From assembly GCA_963977675.1 (NCBI GenBank), contig CAXBPY010000054.1, positions 1-21,013 on the forward strand: a DNA stretch of 21,013 bases, given 5' to 3'. Every line of letters begins with the position of its first letter. The stretch's first letter is position 1. The position numbers and the translations under genes are program-made. This document shows positions 1 to 5,915 of this stretch, in pieces. The notes beneath the pieces were generated by a model. It had not been told where the DNA came from. It saw nothing but the letters and a program-made list of their open reading frames with translations, and did not search any database. The stretch comes from CAXBPY01 sp003455275 (lineage in GTDB: Bacteria; Bacteroidota; Bacteroidia; Chitinophagales; UBA10324).

Positions 1-233
1 TGATGCGTGTCCACTGACATTCCATCTACTAATACTTCTCCAGAAGATTTTTCTCGAAGTGTTTCAATGATTTCAAGTGTAGTTGTTTTTCCTGCGCCGT
101 TTGGTCCGAGCAGCCCGAATATTTCTCCTTCATATACTTCGAAGCTGATACCATTTACGGCAGTGAAATCGCCGTATTGTTTCAAAAGATTTTTTACCTG
201 AATGATCTTTTTTCTTTCAGTCAATTCAATCAT
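1..233 (-). CDS. ABC transporter ATP-binding protein, N-terminal fragment
   Basis: The minus strand opens with ATG at 233 and runs off the window edge after 77 codons. The product begins MIELTERKKIIQVKNLLKQY, and residues about 37-46 hold a clear Walker A motif (GLLGPNGAGKTT). The following TLEIIETLREKSSGEVLVDG stretch is typical of ATPases that pair with ABC-2-type (DrrA/CcmA-like) permeases. Such an ATPase binds ATP in the cytoplasm and drives export by a membrane permease. The Q-loop, signature motif and Walker B lie outside the window, so the substrate is unknown. It follows nuoK on the same strand after a 49-base spacer, where nuoL would be expected in a canonical operon. It could be co-transcribed with the nuo genes or have its own promoter in the AT-rich gap. 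A GldA-like gliding role is possible but not supported by the visible part. Confidence 0.92.
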   Translation of the reverse strand, partial: MIELTERKKIIQVKNLLKQYGDFTAVNGISFEVYEGEIFGLLGPNGAGKTTTLEIIETLREKSSGEVLVDGMSVDTH

Positions 234-282
234 AACTGTTAATTTAAAGTATAATCTTAAATCAAAATTTTAAAATCAAAAA
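234..282 (-). repeat. AT-rich degenerate repeat spacer nuoK/ABC gene
   Basis: The spacer is built of TTTTGATTT-type units. The plus-strand string CTTAAATCAAAATT, followed by a T-or-C and TAAAATC, recurs almost identically in the nuoJ/nuoK spacer (about 649-672). A related form occurs before nuoH's stop (about 1831-1860). No hairpin terminator is visible here, so read-through from nuoK into the ABC gene is possible. Confidence 0.5.
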
Positions 283-603
283 TTATCCCTTGAGTTTATT
301 CAACTCATTTATATCTATGGTGTGAATGTTACGATAGATCATTACGATGATGGCGAGACCAACTGCAACTTCCGCTGCGGCAACAGCCATAATGAAGAAT
401 ACAAAAATCTGTCCTGCAGCATCATTGTGATAAGTGGAGAAAGCAGCGAGCAAAAGATTCACTGAGTTGAGCATGATTTCAACAGACATGAAAATGATAA
501 TTGCATTGCGGCGGGTAAGCACACCAATCACTCCTATTGAAAATAAAATTGCAGAGAGAATGATGTAGTGCTGAATCGGAACGGTTTGGAAAATGCTGTT
601 CAT
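283..603 (-). CDS. nuoK: NADH-quinone oxidoreductase subunit K
   Basis: This is a 106-residue membrane protein with three predicted transmembrane helices, the normal size for NuoK (MrpC-like antiporter-type subunit of complex I). The two conserved membrane glutamates of the family are visible: one in SVEIMLNSVN (about residue 42) in helix 2 and one in AAAEVAVGLAI (about residue 78) in helix 3. These residues are part of the proton-translocation path in the inner membrane. It starts at ATG 603 and lies 69 bases downstream of nuoJ on the same strand, so it should be the last nuo gene of this cluster. The next gene downstream is an ABC ATPase rather than nuoL. Confidence 0.96.
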   Translation of the reverse strand: MNSIFQTVPIQHYIILSAILFSIGVIGVLTRRNAIIIFMSVEIMLNSVNLLLAAFSTYHNDAAGQIFVFFIMAVAAAEVAVGLAIIVMIYRNIHTIDINELNKLKG

Positions 604-672
604 TGTGAAATGTCAAAAGTGAAAGGTGAAAATCATCAATCAAAAATATTCTTAAATCAAAATTCTAAAATC
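604..672 (-). repeat. AT-rich degenerate repeat spacer nuoJ/nuoK
   Basis: Read on the minus strand, the spacer continues directly from the nuoJ stop with repeated GATTTTAGAATTTTGATTTA units. A purine-poor AAAGTGAAA-type stretch follows, before the nuoK ATG. The nuoJ TAA stop is itself part of the repeat. The unit matches the spacer after nuoK nearly base for base over more than 20 positions. Confidence 0.5.
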
Positions 673-1179
673 TTAAATCGCAGCTTTTGGTTCGCGCTTA
701 GCCAATATCACAGCACCAATCATCGCAATCAAAAACAAAATGCTTGCTACTTCAAACGGCATGATGTAATCGGTGTAAAGAATTTTGCCGAGATTTTTTA
801 TTAAACCAATTTGTGAATTCACTTCATGCGCCGCCGGAAGAGCGTTTGCTTTAGAGAAAACCGCAATCAGCACCAGCATTAAACAACCGCCTGCAATGGT
901 TCCTGCAAATTTCATGAGCATGGATTGACGCGGTTCTGTTTCTGCATTCAGATTTAAAAGCATAATCACAAACAGGAACAACACCATGATTGCTCCTGCA
1001 TAAACGACCACATGCACCAACGCCAAAAACTGCGCATTCAGAATTAAATAGTGACCGGCAATAGTGAAGAAAGTAAGAATGAGATAAAGCACACTATGCA
1101 CCGGATTTTTTGCAAACACAACCATGCACGCAAGAAAGATGGAAGTGAATGAGAGGAAATAAAAAAGTGATTGCAGCAT
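673..1179 (-). CDS. nuoJ: NADH-quinone oxidoreductase subunit J
   Basis: This 168-residue protein has about five hydrophobic helices, the normal size and hydropathy for NuoJ of the complex I membrane arm. The family signature is visible in helices 2 and 3: NPVHSVLYLILTFFTIAGHY, LNAQFLALVHVVVYAGAIMV and then LFLFVIMLLN. The helix containing VVYAGAIMVLF corresponds to the segment that holds the pi-bulge involved in coupling quinone reduction to proton pumping. It starts at ATG 1179 and follows nuoI by 36 bases. The C-terminus ends RKREPKAAI-like (AKREPKAAI), and its stop codon merges with the repeat-like spacer before nuoK. Confidence 0.96.
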   Translation of the reverse strand: MLQSLFYFLSFTSIFLACMVVFAKNPVHSVLYLILTFFTIAGHYLILNAQFLALVHVVVYAGAIMVLFLFVIMLLNLNAETEPRQSMLMKFAGTIAGGCLMLVLIAVFSKANALPAAHEVNSQIGLIKNLGKILYTDYIMPFEVASILFLIAMIGAVILAKREPKAAI

Positions 1180-1215
1180 TTATCTTCTTTGATTTTTGAA
1201 ATTTGATTTTTGAAT

Positions 1216-1767
1216 TTAGTTCAGTTCTCTTGTTCTTCCCACTTTCACAATATCAAAAGCTTTTGTTCCTACTTTTGGTTTTTCAACCAAGCGATCTTTT
1301 CCGTAGATGAAAGTGTCGCGACTGTAATTTGCCACTGCAAAATCTTCTTCCAGAAAAATTGCTGCCTTCGGGCAGGCTTCTTCGCAGAAACCGCAGAAGA
1401 TGCAGCGTAGCATATTGATTTCATACTTGCTTGCATATTTCTCCTCGCGGTAAAGCGATTCTTCTCCGGGTTTTCTTTCAGCAGCTTCCATGGTGATTGC
1501 TTCAGCAGGGCAAGCAAGCGCGCACAAACCACAGGCAGTGCAGCGCTCAGCACCATTTTCATCTCTGCGCAAAATGTGTAAGCCGCGATACACTGAACTC
1601 ACTGTTCTTTTTTGTTCAGGATATTTTATGGTTGCTTTCTTTTTAAAGAAGTGAGAAATGGTAATGCTCATTCCTTTTACAATCGCGGGTAAATAAATCC
1701 GCTCCATAAAAGTCATGGGCTTTTGTTCGAGAACTTTTTTTCTATTCGAGAAGGATGTTGTTTGCAT
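1216..1767 (-). CDS. nuoI: NADH-quinone oxidoreductase subunit I (2x[4Fe-4S])
   Basis: This 183-residue protein is the peripheral-arm subunit that carries clusters N6a and N6b and passes electrons from NuoG towards N2 and the quinone. Two complete ferredoxin motifs are visible: CTACGLCALACP with cysteines 76, 79, 82 and 86, and CIFCGFCEEACP with cysteines 122, 125, 128 and 132. An amphipathic N-terminal stretch (about 20-45) precedes the conserved YRGLHILRRDENGAERC entry into the first motif. Start is ATG 1767, 80 bases after nuoH. No cluster ligand is missing. Confidence 0.97.
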   Translation of the reverse strand: MQTTSFSNRKKVLEQKPMTFMERIYLPAIVKGMSITISHFFKKKATIKYPEQKRTVSSVYRGLHILRRDENGAERCTACGLCALACPAEAITMEAAERKPGEESLYREEKYASKYEINMLRCIFCGFCEEACPKAAIFLEEDFAVANYSRDTFIYGKDRLVEKPKVGTKAFDIVKVGRTRELN

Positions 1768-1773
1768 GAATCG

Positions 1774-1799
1774 TTTATTGGTTCATTAGTTCATTAGTA
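1774..1799. repeat. Short tandem repeat upstream of nuoI
   Basis: On the plus strand the octamer TTCATTAG occurs twice in tandem (1782-1797), preceded by a degenerate unit TTTATTGG (1774-1781) and followed by TAG. It lies in the 80-base nuoH/nuoI spacer only a few bases from the nuoI ATG. Its position in the untranslated leader of nuoI makes length variation potentially relevant to translation, but no function is shown. Confidence 0.55.
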
Positions 1800-1847
1800 G
1801 TTACATTTTCCAAAATCATTATTAAAAAAAATTCTAAAATCAAAACT

Positions 1848-2909
1848 TTAAAATCCAAAATTATTTGAGTGACGAATAACCATTACTGCGGCTGTTACAG
1901 CAAGGTTTAACAGTGCGATTGGGATTAAACTTTTCCAACCGAGATTCATGAGTTGGTCGTAACGAAACCGTGGAATGGTCCAGCGCACCCACATGAAAAA
2001 GAAAATGAAGAAAATTATTTTCAGGAAGTATCCTGCAGTTCCAATGAGTGTAATCCAGTTTGCATCCAAACCTTTCTCTGCAAGAAAATCCATTCCCGGA
2101 AAATTGAAACCCCCGAAGAACAATGCCGACATCACTGCTGATGAGATGAACATGTTGATATATTCAGCGAACAAAAAGAATCCGAGTTTCATGGAGGAGT
2201 ATTCCGTGTGATAACCACCGACCAATTCGGTTTCACATTCAGCCAAATCAAATGGAGCTCTGTTACACTCTGCAAAAGCGCAGATAAGAAAAATTAAAAA
2301 TCCAAGCGGTTGTGCAATAAAATTCCAATGAAGAATTCCGCCGTGTTGCTGTAACACTATCTCGCGAAAACTCAAAGTGCCTGTCACCATCAGCAATGCG
2401 ATGATGCTTAATCCCATTGACAATTCGTAGCTGATGATTTGCGATGAAGCTCGAATGGCTCCCATCAGCGACCATTTATTATTCGATGCCCAACCGCCAA
2501 TCATGATTCCGTAAACAGAAACTGAAACCACTGCGAACACATACAGCACTCCGATATTTAAATCGGTTGCTTGCAGATTAAATGTTCTTCCGAACAAAGT
2601 GAATTTATCTCCCCACGGTAAAACAACTCCCGTCATCAATGCGCATGTCATTGCGATGGATGGACCGAGTATGAAAAGAAATTTGTTGGATGCAACAGGA
2701 ATGATTTCTTCTTTCAAAAACATTTTGACTCCGTCAGCAAGCGGCTGTAACAGTCCGCCGGGACCGGCGCGATTTGGACCGTGACGGTCTTGCAGGTAAG
2801 CAGCAACTTTTCGTTCGCCATAAGTTGAATACAATGCTGCAATCATAGTAATACCAAACATCACAACGATGATGATGATGGCGGGGAGGAAGTTTAAGAG
2901 TAAGTCCAT
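1848..2909 (-). CDS. nuoH: NADH-quinone oxidoreductase subunit H
   Basis: This is a 353-residue membrane protein with eight or nine hydrophobic helices, the expected size for NuoH, which joins the membrane arm to the Fe-S arm and forms much of the quinone chamber. Family motifs are clear. Helix 1 is followed by YGERKVAAYLQDRHGPNRAG and the LLQPLADGVKMFLKEE loop. Further on come WSLMGAIRASSQIISYELSM, the acidic AECNRAPFDLAECETELVGG loop, HTEYSSMKLGFFLFAEY, and near the end MWVRWTIPRFRYDQLMNLGW. Start is ATG 2909, 35 bases after nuoG. The last residues (NNFGF) and stop codon are encoded by the TTTTGGATTTTAA unit of the spacer repeat, suggesting the C-terminal end has been shaped by that repeat. 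Confidence 0.97.
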   Translation of the reverse strand: MDLLLNFLPAIIIIVVMFGITMIAALYSTYGERKVAAYLQDRHGPNRAGPGGLLQPLADGVKMFLKEEIIPVASNKFLFILGPSIAMTCALMTGVVLPWGDKFTLFGRTFNLQATDLNIGVLYVFAVVSVSVYGIMIGGWASNNKWSLMGAIRASSQIISYELSMGLSIIALLMVTGTLSFREIVLQQHGGILHWNFIAQPLGFLIFLICAFAECNRAPFDLAECETELVGGYHTEYSSMKLGFFLFAEYINMFISSAVMSALFFGGFNFPGMDFLAEKGLDANWITLIGTAGYFLKIIFFIFFFMWVRWTIPRFRYDQLMNLGWKSLIPIALLNLAVTAAVMVIRHSNNFGF

Positions 2910-2944
2910 TGTGTTATATCAAAAATCTCAAATCAAAAATTGTA

Positions 2945-3919
2945 TTAAATGGTTTCCCATTTCTCATTATTCAGTTTCGGGAAAAGTTCTTTCGGAAGCG
3001 GCTTGGTTCCTTCTTCATAGTGATTGGCATTGATGACAGATGTATCAGCAATTTCGCGCGGACCTTCAATCACCCAATTCTTCTTGTCATAATTCTCGAA
3101 GCGGCAATCGTTGCAGATGAATTCTTTCAACTCATTGTATTGGTCTTTGCGACCTGTTACACGATAAATTTCTTCGCCGCGCATCCATAAGACTACTTTA
3201 CCACTGCACTTCTTACAATCACGGTGCGCATCCATCGGATTCAAAAACCAAACACGATTGCGGAAACGGAAATGTTTATCGGTAAGCGCACCAACAGGGC
3301 ACACATCAATCATGTTTCCGCTGAAATCATTCTCTACTGCTTTTTTTATGTAGGTGCTGATTTCAGATTTATCGCCGCGCCATAAAACTCCGTGCTCTCT
3401 TCCATCAGTCAACTGATCGGCAACCATTGTGCAGCGGTAGCAGAGTATACAGCGGGTCATATGGAGTTTGATGTCTTCTCCGATGTCAATCATATCGAAA
3501 GTGCGGCGCTCAAAATCGTAGCGGGTGCGCTGACGACCGTGATCGAAAGCGAAGTTTTGCAAATCACATTCGCCTGCCTGATCGCAGATGGGGCAATCGA
3601 GCGGGTGATTGATGAGCAGCATTTCTACAATTCCGTTTCGTGTTTCTAAAACTTCGGGTGAAGTAATATTCTGCACCACCATTCCGTCCATCACATTAGT
3701 GCAACAACTTGCAACCAACTTGGGCATTGGGCGTGGGTCGGCAGTAGAACCTTGTGTGACTTTGACTAAGCACGCACGACACTTACCTCCGCTGCCTTTT
3801 AAACTTGTGTAGTAACACATTGCAGGAGGAACTATCTCGCCGCCGACTTTGCGTGCAGCGTTCATAATAGTTGTTCCGGGCTCAACTTCAATTTCTATAT
3901 TGTCTATTGTGACTTTCAT
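2945..3919 (-). CDS. nuoG: NADH-quinone oxidoreductase subunit G, short Fe-S-only form
   Basis: This 324-residue protein carries the N-terminal electron-wire part of NuoG. A [2Fe-2S] ferredoxin domain (about 1-80) has Cys35, 47, 50 and 72 or 73 for N1b. The His-Cys motif HPLDCPICDQAGEC gives His105 and Cys109, 112 and 118 for N5. CILCYRC with Cys157, 160 and 163, plus Cys207 in DVCPVGAL, gives N4. After this come two CxxC pairs (CKKC 235/238 and CNDC 269/272) separated by a small beta-rich segment, and then a short tail. The large molybdopterin-oxidoreductase-like domain of the roughly 900-residue proteobacterial NuoG is absent. From general knowledge, short NuoG proteins occur in Bacteroidota, so this is probably the native length and not a truncation. 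It starts two bases after nuoF, implying translational coupling. Confidence 0.94.
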   Translation of the reverse strand: MKVTIDNIEIEVEPGTTIMNAARKVGGEIVPPAMCYYTSLKGSGGKCRACLVKVTQGSTADPRPMPKLVASCCTNVMDGMVVQNITSPEVLETRNGIVEMLLINHPLDCPICDQAGECDLQNFAFDHGRQRTRYDFERRTFDMIDIGEDIKLHMTRCILCYRCTMVADQLTDGREHGVLWRGDKSEISTYIKKAVENDFSGNMIDVCPVGALTDKHFRFRNRVWFLNPMDAHRDCKKCSGKVVLWMRGEEIYRVTGRKDQYNELKEFICNDCRFENYDKKNWVIEGPREIADTSVINANHYEEGTKPLPKELFPKLNNEKWETI

Positions 3920-3921
3920 TG

Positions 3922-5277
3922 TTATGCTGTTGCTGCGAAAAATTCTTTTGTCGATTTTAATAAACCGTAGTTGCGTTTCTGTGCTTCATGTGCGTGCTCC
4001 ACATGCCACTCAAACTCTTCGCGGAAATGACGAATAGCACTCGCTACAGGCCAAGCTGCTGCATCACCCAACGGACAAATAGTATTGCCGTCAATTTTTT
4101 TCTGAATGTCGAAGAGTAAATCAATGTCGCTGATTTTTCCGTGACCTGACTCGAGGTTGTGTAACACTTTTTCCATCCATCCGGTGCCTTCGCGACAGGG
4201 ACTGCACTGCCCGCAACTTTCGTGATGGTAGAAGCGGGTGAAGTTCCAGGTGTTGCGAACGATGCACTGGTCTTCGTCGTAGGCAATGAAACCGCCGGAG
4301 CCGAGCATGGTGCCGCTGATGAATCCGCCTTCGCTGAGCGATTCATAACTCATCAATCGTGGATTGCCTTCCTTGGTTTTGTAAAAAAGTTCTGCAGGAA
4401 GAATTGGAACAGAAGAGCCGCCTGCAACAACTGCTTTCAGCATTTTACCATCCTTTATTCCTCCGCAGTATTCTTCTGAATTTAAAAATTCATCAACCGG
4501 TAATCCTAATTCAATTTCATACACACCAGGTTTATTGATGTTGCCGCAAGCGGAAATGAGTTTTGTTCCGGTGCTGCGCCCGACTCCGATTTTGGCGTAA
4601 GCATCACCTCCATTATTTACTATCCACGGAACAGCAGCGATGGTTTCCACATTGTTTACAACTGTAGGATTTCCATACAATCCTTTCACTGCGGGGAATG
4701 GCGGCTTGATGCGTGGATTGCCTCGCTTGCCTTCGAGCGACTCGAGCAGCGCAGTTTCTTCACCGCAGATGTATGCACCGGCGCCAGGGTGAACGACCAA
4801 TTCCAAACTATAACCTGTGCCGAGTATGTTGTGTCCGAGCCAGCCGGCAGCGCGTGCTTCTTTAATTGCTTCTTCTAAAATTGTTTTCACCCACTTGTAT
4901 TCGCCGCGGATGTAAATGAATCCGAGATTGCTTTCGAGTGCAATACAAGAAGTAATCATTCCTTCAATCAACAGATGAGGAATGAATTCCATTAGGTAGC
5001 GGTCCTTGAAAGTTCCGGGTTCGCTTTCGTCGGCATTGCAAACGAGGTAGCGAGGGTTGCCCGATTTTTTGTCAATGAAACTCCATTTCATTCCTGTTGG
5101 AAATCCTGCGCCGCCTCGACCACGGAGTCCGCTCTTTTTAACTTCTTCTACTATATCAAGCGGCTTCATTTCCTTCAGTGCTTTCTCCACTGAATTATAT
5201 CCGCCATGCTGACGATATACCTCGTAAGTTTTTATTCCGGGCTTATCAATATGTTCGAGTAAAATCTTTTTTGCCAT
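3922..5277 (-). CDS. nuoF: NADH-quinone oxidoreductase subunit F (NADH/FMN)
   Basis: This 451-residue protein is the NADH-oxidising flavoprotein of complex I, at the tip of the cytoplasmic arm. The FMN loop RGRGGAGFPTG lies at residues 52-62, and NADESEPGTFKDR follows at 81-93. The NADH-binding glycine-rich stretch GAGAYICGEETAL is at 165-177. The C-terminal N3 [4Fe-4S] cluster motif ESCGQCSPCREG supplies Cys355, 358 and 361, with Cys401 in CPLGDAAAWP. Length and domain order match the family. The ATG at 5277 is one base from the nuoE stop, and its stop is two bases from the nuoG start, so E, F and G form a tightly packed translational unit. The C-terminal tail (about 420-451) extends slightly beyond the usual core. 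Confidence 0.98.
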   Translation of the reverse strand: MAKKILLEHIDKPGIKTYEVYRQHGGYNSVEKALKEMKPLDIVEEVKKSGLRGRGGAGFPTGMKWSFIDKKSGNPRYLVCNADESEPGTFKDRYLMEFIPHLLIEGMITSCIALESNLGFIYIRGEYKWVKTILEEAIKEARAAGWLGHNILGTGYSLELVVHPGAGAYICGEETALLESLEGKRGNPRIKPPFPAVKGLYGNPTVVNNVETIAAVPWIVNNGGDAYAKIGVGRSTGTKLISACGNINKPGVYEIELGLPVDEFLNSEEYCGGIKDGKMLKAVVAGGSSVPILPAELFYKTKEGNPRLMSYESLSEGGFISGTMLGSGGFIAYDEDQCIVRNTWNFTRFYHHESCGQCSPCREGTGWMEKVLHNLESGHGKISDIDLLFDIQKKIDGNTICPLGDAAAWPVASAIRHFREEFEWHVEHAHEAQKRNYGLLKSTKEFFAATA

Positions 5278-5278
5278 A

Positions 5279-5806
5279 TCAGTTCTTGCTTATCACTTTC
5301 ATTCTGAAATCTTCGAGCAACTTGTCAACTTTTTCGGGAGTTTCTAAAAACTCATAATAGAATTCTCCAACCTGCATCATCGGTGCGTAACCACATGCTC
5401 CGAGACATTCAACCGTTTTTAGAGTGAACATTCCATCAGCAGTTGTTTCACCAACATTTATTCTCAGTTTCTTTTTCAGATAATCAACGAGCCATTCTCC
5501 TTTTCTGATTGCACATGGTCCGGTGTGGCAAACTTCCAGTAAAAATTTTCCAACCGGTTTCAGATTATACATGGAATAAAAAGTCGCCACTTCATATACT
5601 TCAATCGGGCGGAGTTTCATCAACTCAGCAACTTTATCCATTGCTTCCACACTCAGCCATCCCGCATTTTCGTCCTGCACAATGTGTAACACCGGCAGCA
5701 ATGCTGATTTGCTTTTTCCTTCGGGATATTGTTCCATCACCGATTGAATGCGATTCAAAGTTTCATCGCTTAAGGTAATTGGTTTGTTGGTTTTAACTGC
5801 TAACAC
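5279..5806 (-). CDS. nuoE: NADH-quinone oxidoreductase subunit E
   Basis: This thioredoxin-like [2Fe-2S] subunit of complex I (cluster N1a) has the ligand pairs CHTGPC and CLGAC intact. Family stretches are clear: ALLPVLHIVQDENAGWLSVE, PIEVYEVATFYSMYNLKPVG, GMFTLKTVECLGACGYAPMM. I chose the GTG at 5806, giving about 175 residues beginning (M)LAVKTNKPITLSDETLN, which matches the usual NuoE start region. The frame stays open to a TTG at 5869, but the extra 21 residues are hydrophobic (YLLFAILFSLA), are unlike NuoE, and overlap a plausible promoter. No ATG lies near the N-terminus. It is the first nuo gene here. nuoD is not upstream; a secreted T9SS protein gene is there instead. Confidence 0.94.
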   Translation of the reverse strand: MLAVKTNKPITLSDETLNRIQSVMEQYPEGKSKSALLPVLHIVQDENAGWLSVEAMDKVAELMKLRPIEVYEVATFYSMYNLKPVGKFLLEVCHTGPCAIRKGEWLVDYLKKKLRINVGETTADGMFTLKTVECLGACGYAPMMQVGEFYYEFLETPEKVDKLLEDFRMKVISKN

Positions 5807-5830
5807 TTTTCTGCTTTTTGAAAAATTCTG

Positions 5831-5844
5831 TTTCGCGAGCGAAA
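5831..5844. promoter_or_regulatory. Perfect short palindrome in the nuoE leader
   Basis: TTTCGCGAGCGAAA is a perfect inverted repeat (six-base arms, two-base centre) lying 25 bases upstream of the chosen nuoE GTG. It overlaps the downstream edge of the candidate -7 box at 5840-5847. On the minus strand it is followed by CAGAATTTTT, so it could also act as a weak hairpin/attenuator. Position suggests an operator or leader hairpin, but this is inference from symmetry alone. Confidence 0.4.
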
Positions 5845-5869
5845 ATAGAATAGCAAAAAGCAAATACAA
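5840..5869 (-). promoter_or_regulatory. Candidate promoter of the nuoEFGHIJK cluster
   Basis: On the minus strand, TTG (5869-5867) is followed after 19 bases by TATTTTCG (5847-5840), which differs by one base from the Bacteroidota -7 consensus TAnnTTTG. A start of transcription around 5833-5835 would leave a leader of about 28 bases before the GTG at 5806. This placement fits the GTG start and excludes the TTG start at 5869, which would lie inside the -33 box. The region is AT-rich, so chance matches are possible. Confidence 0.35.
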
Positions 5870-5874
5870 GTGAA

Positions 5875-5892
5875 TGAATCAATTCAGATTCA
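5875..5892. repeat. Small inverted repeat downstream of the SprB-repeat gene
   Basis: TGAATC-AATTCA-GATTCA forms a perfect six-base stem with a six-base loop between the stop of the upstream secreted-protein gene (5916) and nuoE. It is too weak and lacks a T-run to be called an intrinsic terminator with confidence. It is the only hairpin in this gap besides the palindrome at 5831-5844. Confidence 0.3.
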
Positions 5893-5915
5893 CAATTGTT
5901 TCAAAGGAAAAAATT

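Noticed and set aside
7..201. Plus-strand ORF at the left edge
   Set aside because: It is the antisense shadow of the ABC ATPase; the minus strand encodes a clear Walker A motif.
2945..3919. NuoG as a frameshifted or truncated pseudogene
   Set aside because: The frame ends cleanly, all cluster ligands are present, the next gene follows with normal spacing, and no molybdopterin-domain remnant is seen downstream. A short NuoG is the better reading.
5807..5869. N-terminal extension of NuoE from TTG 5869
   Set aside because: The added 21 residues are hydrophobic and unlike NuoE, TTG starts are uncommon, and the stretch holds a promoter-like sequence. GTG 5806 gives the normal family length.
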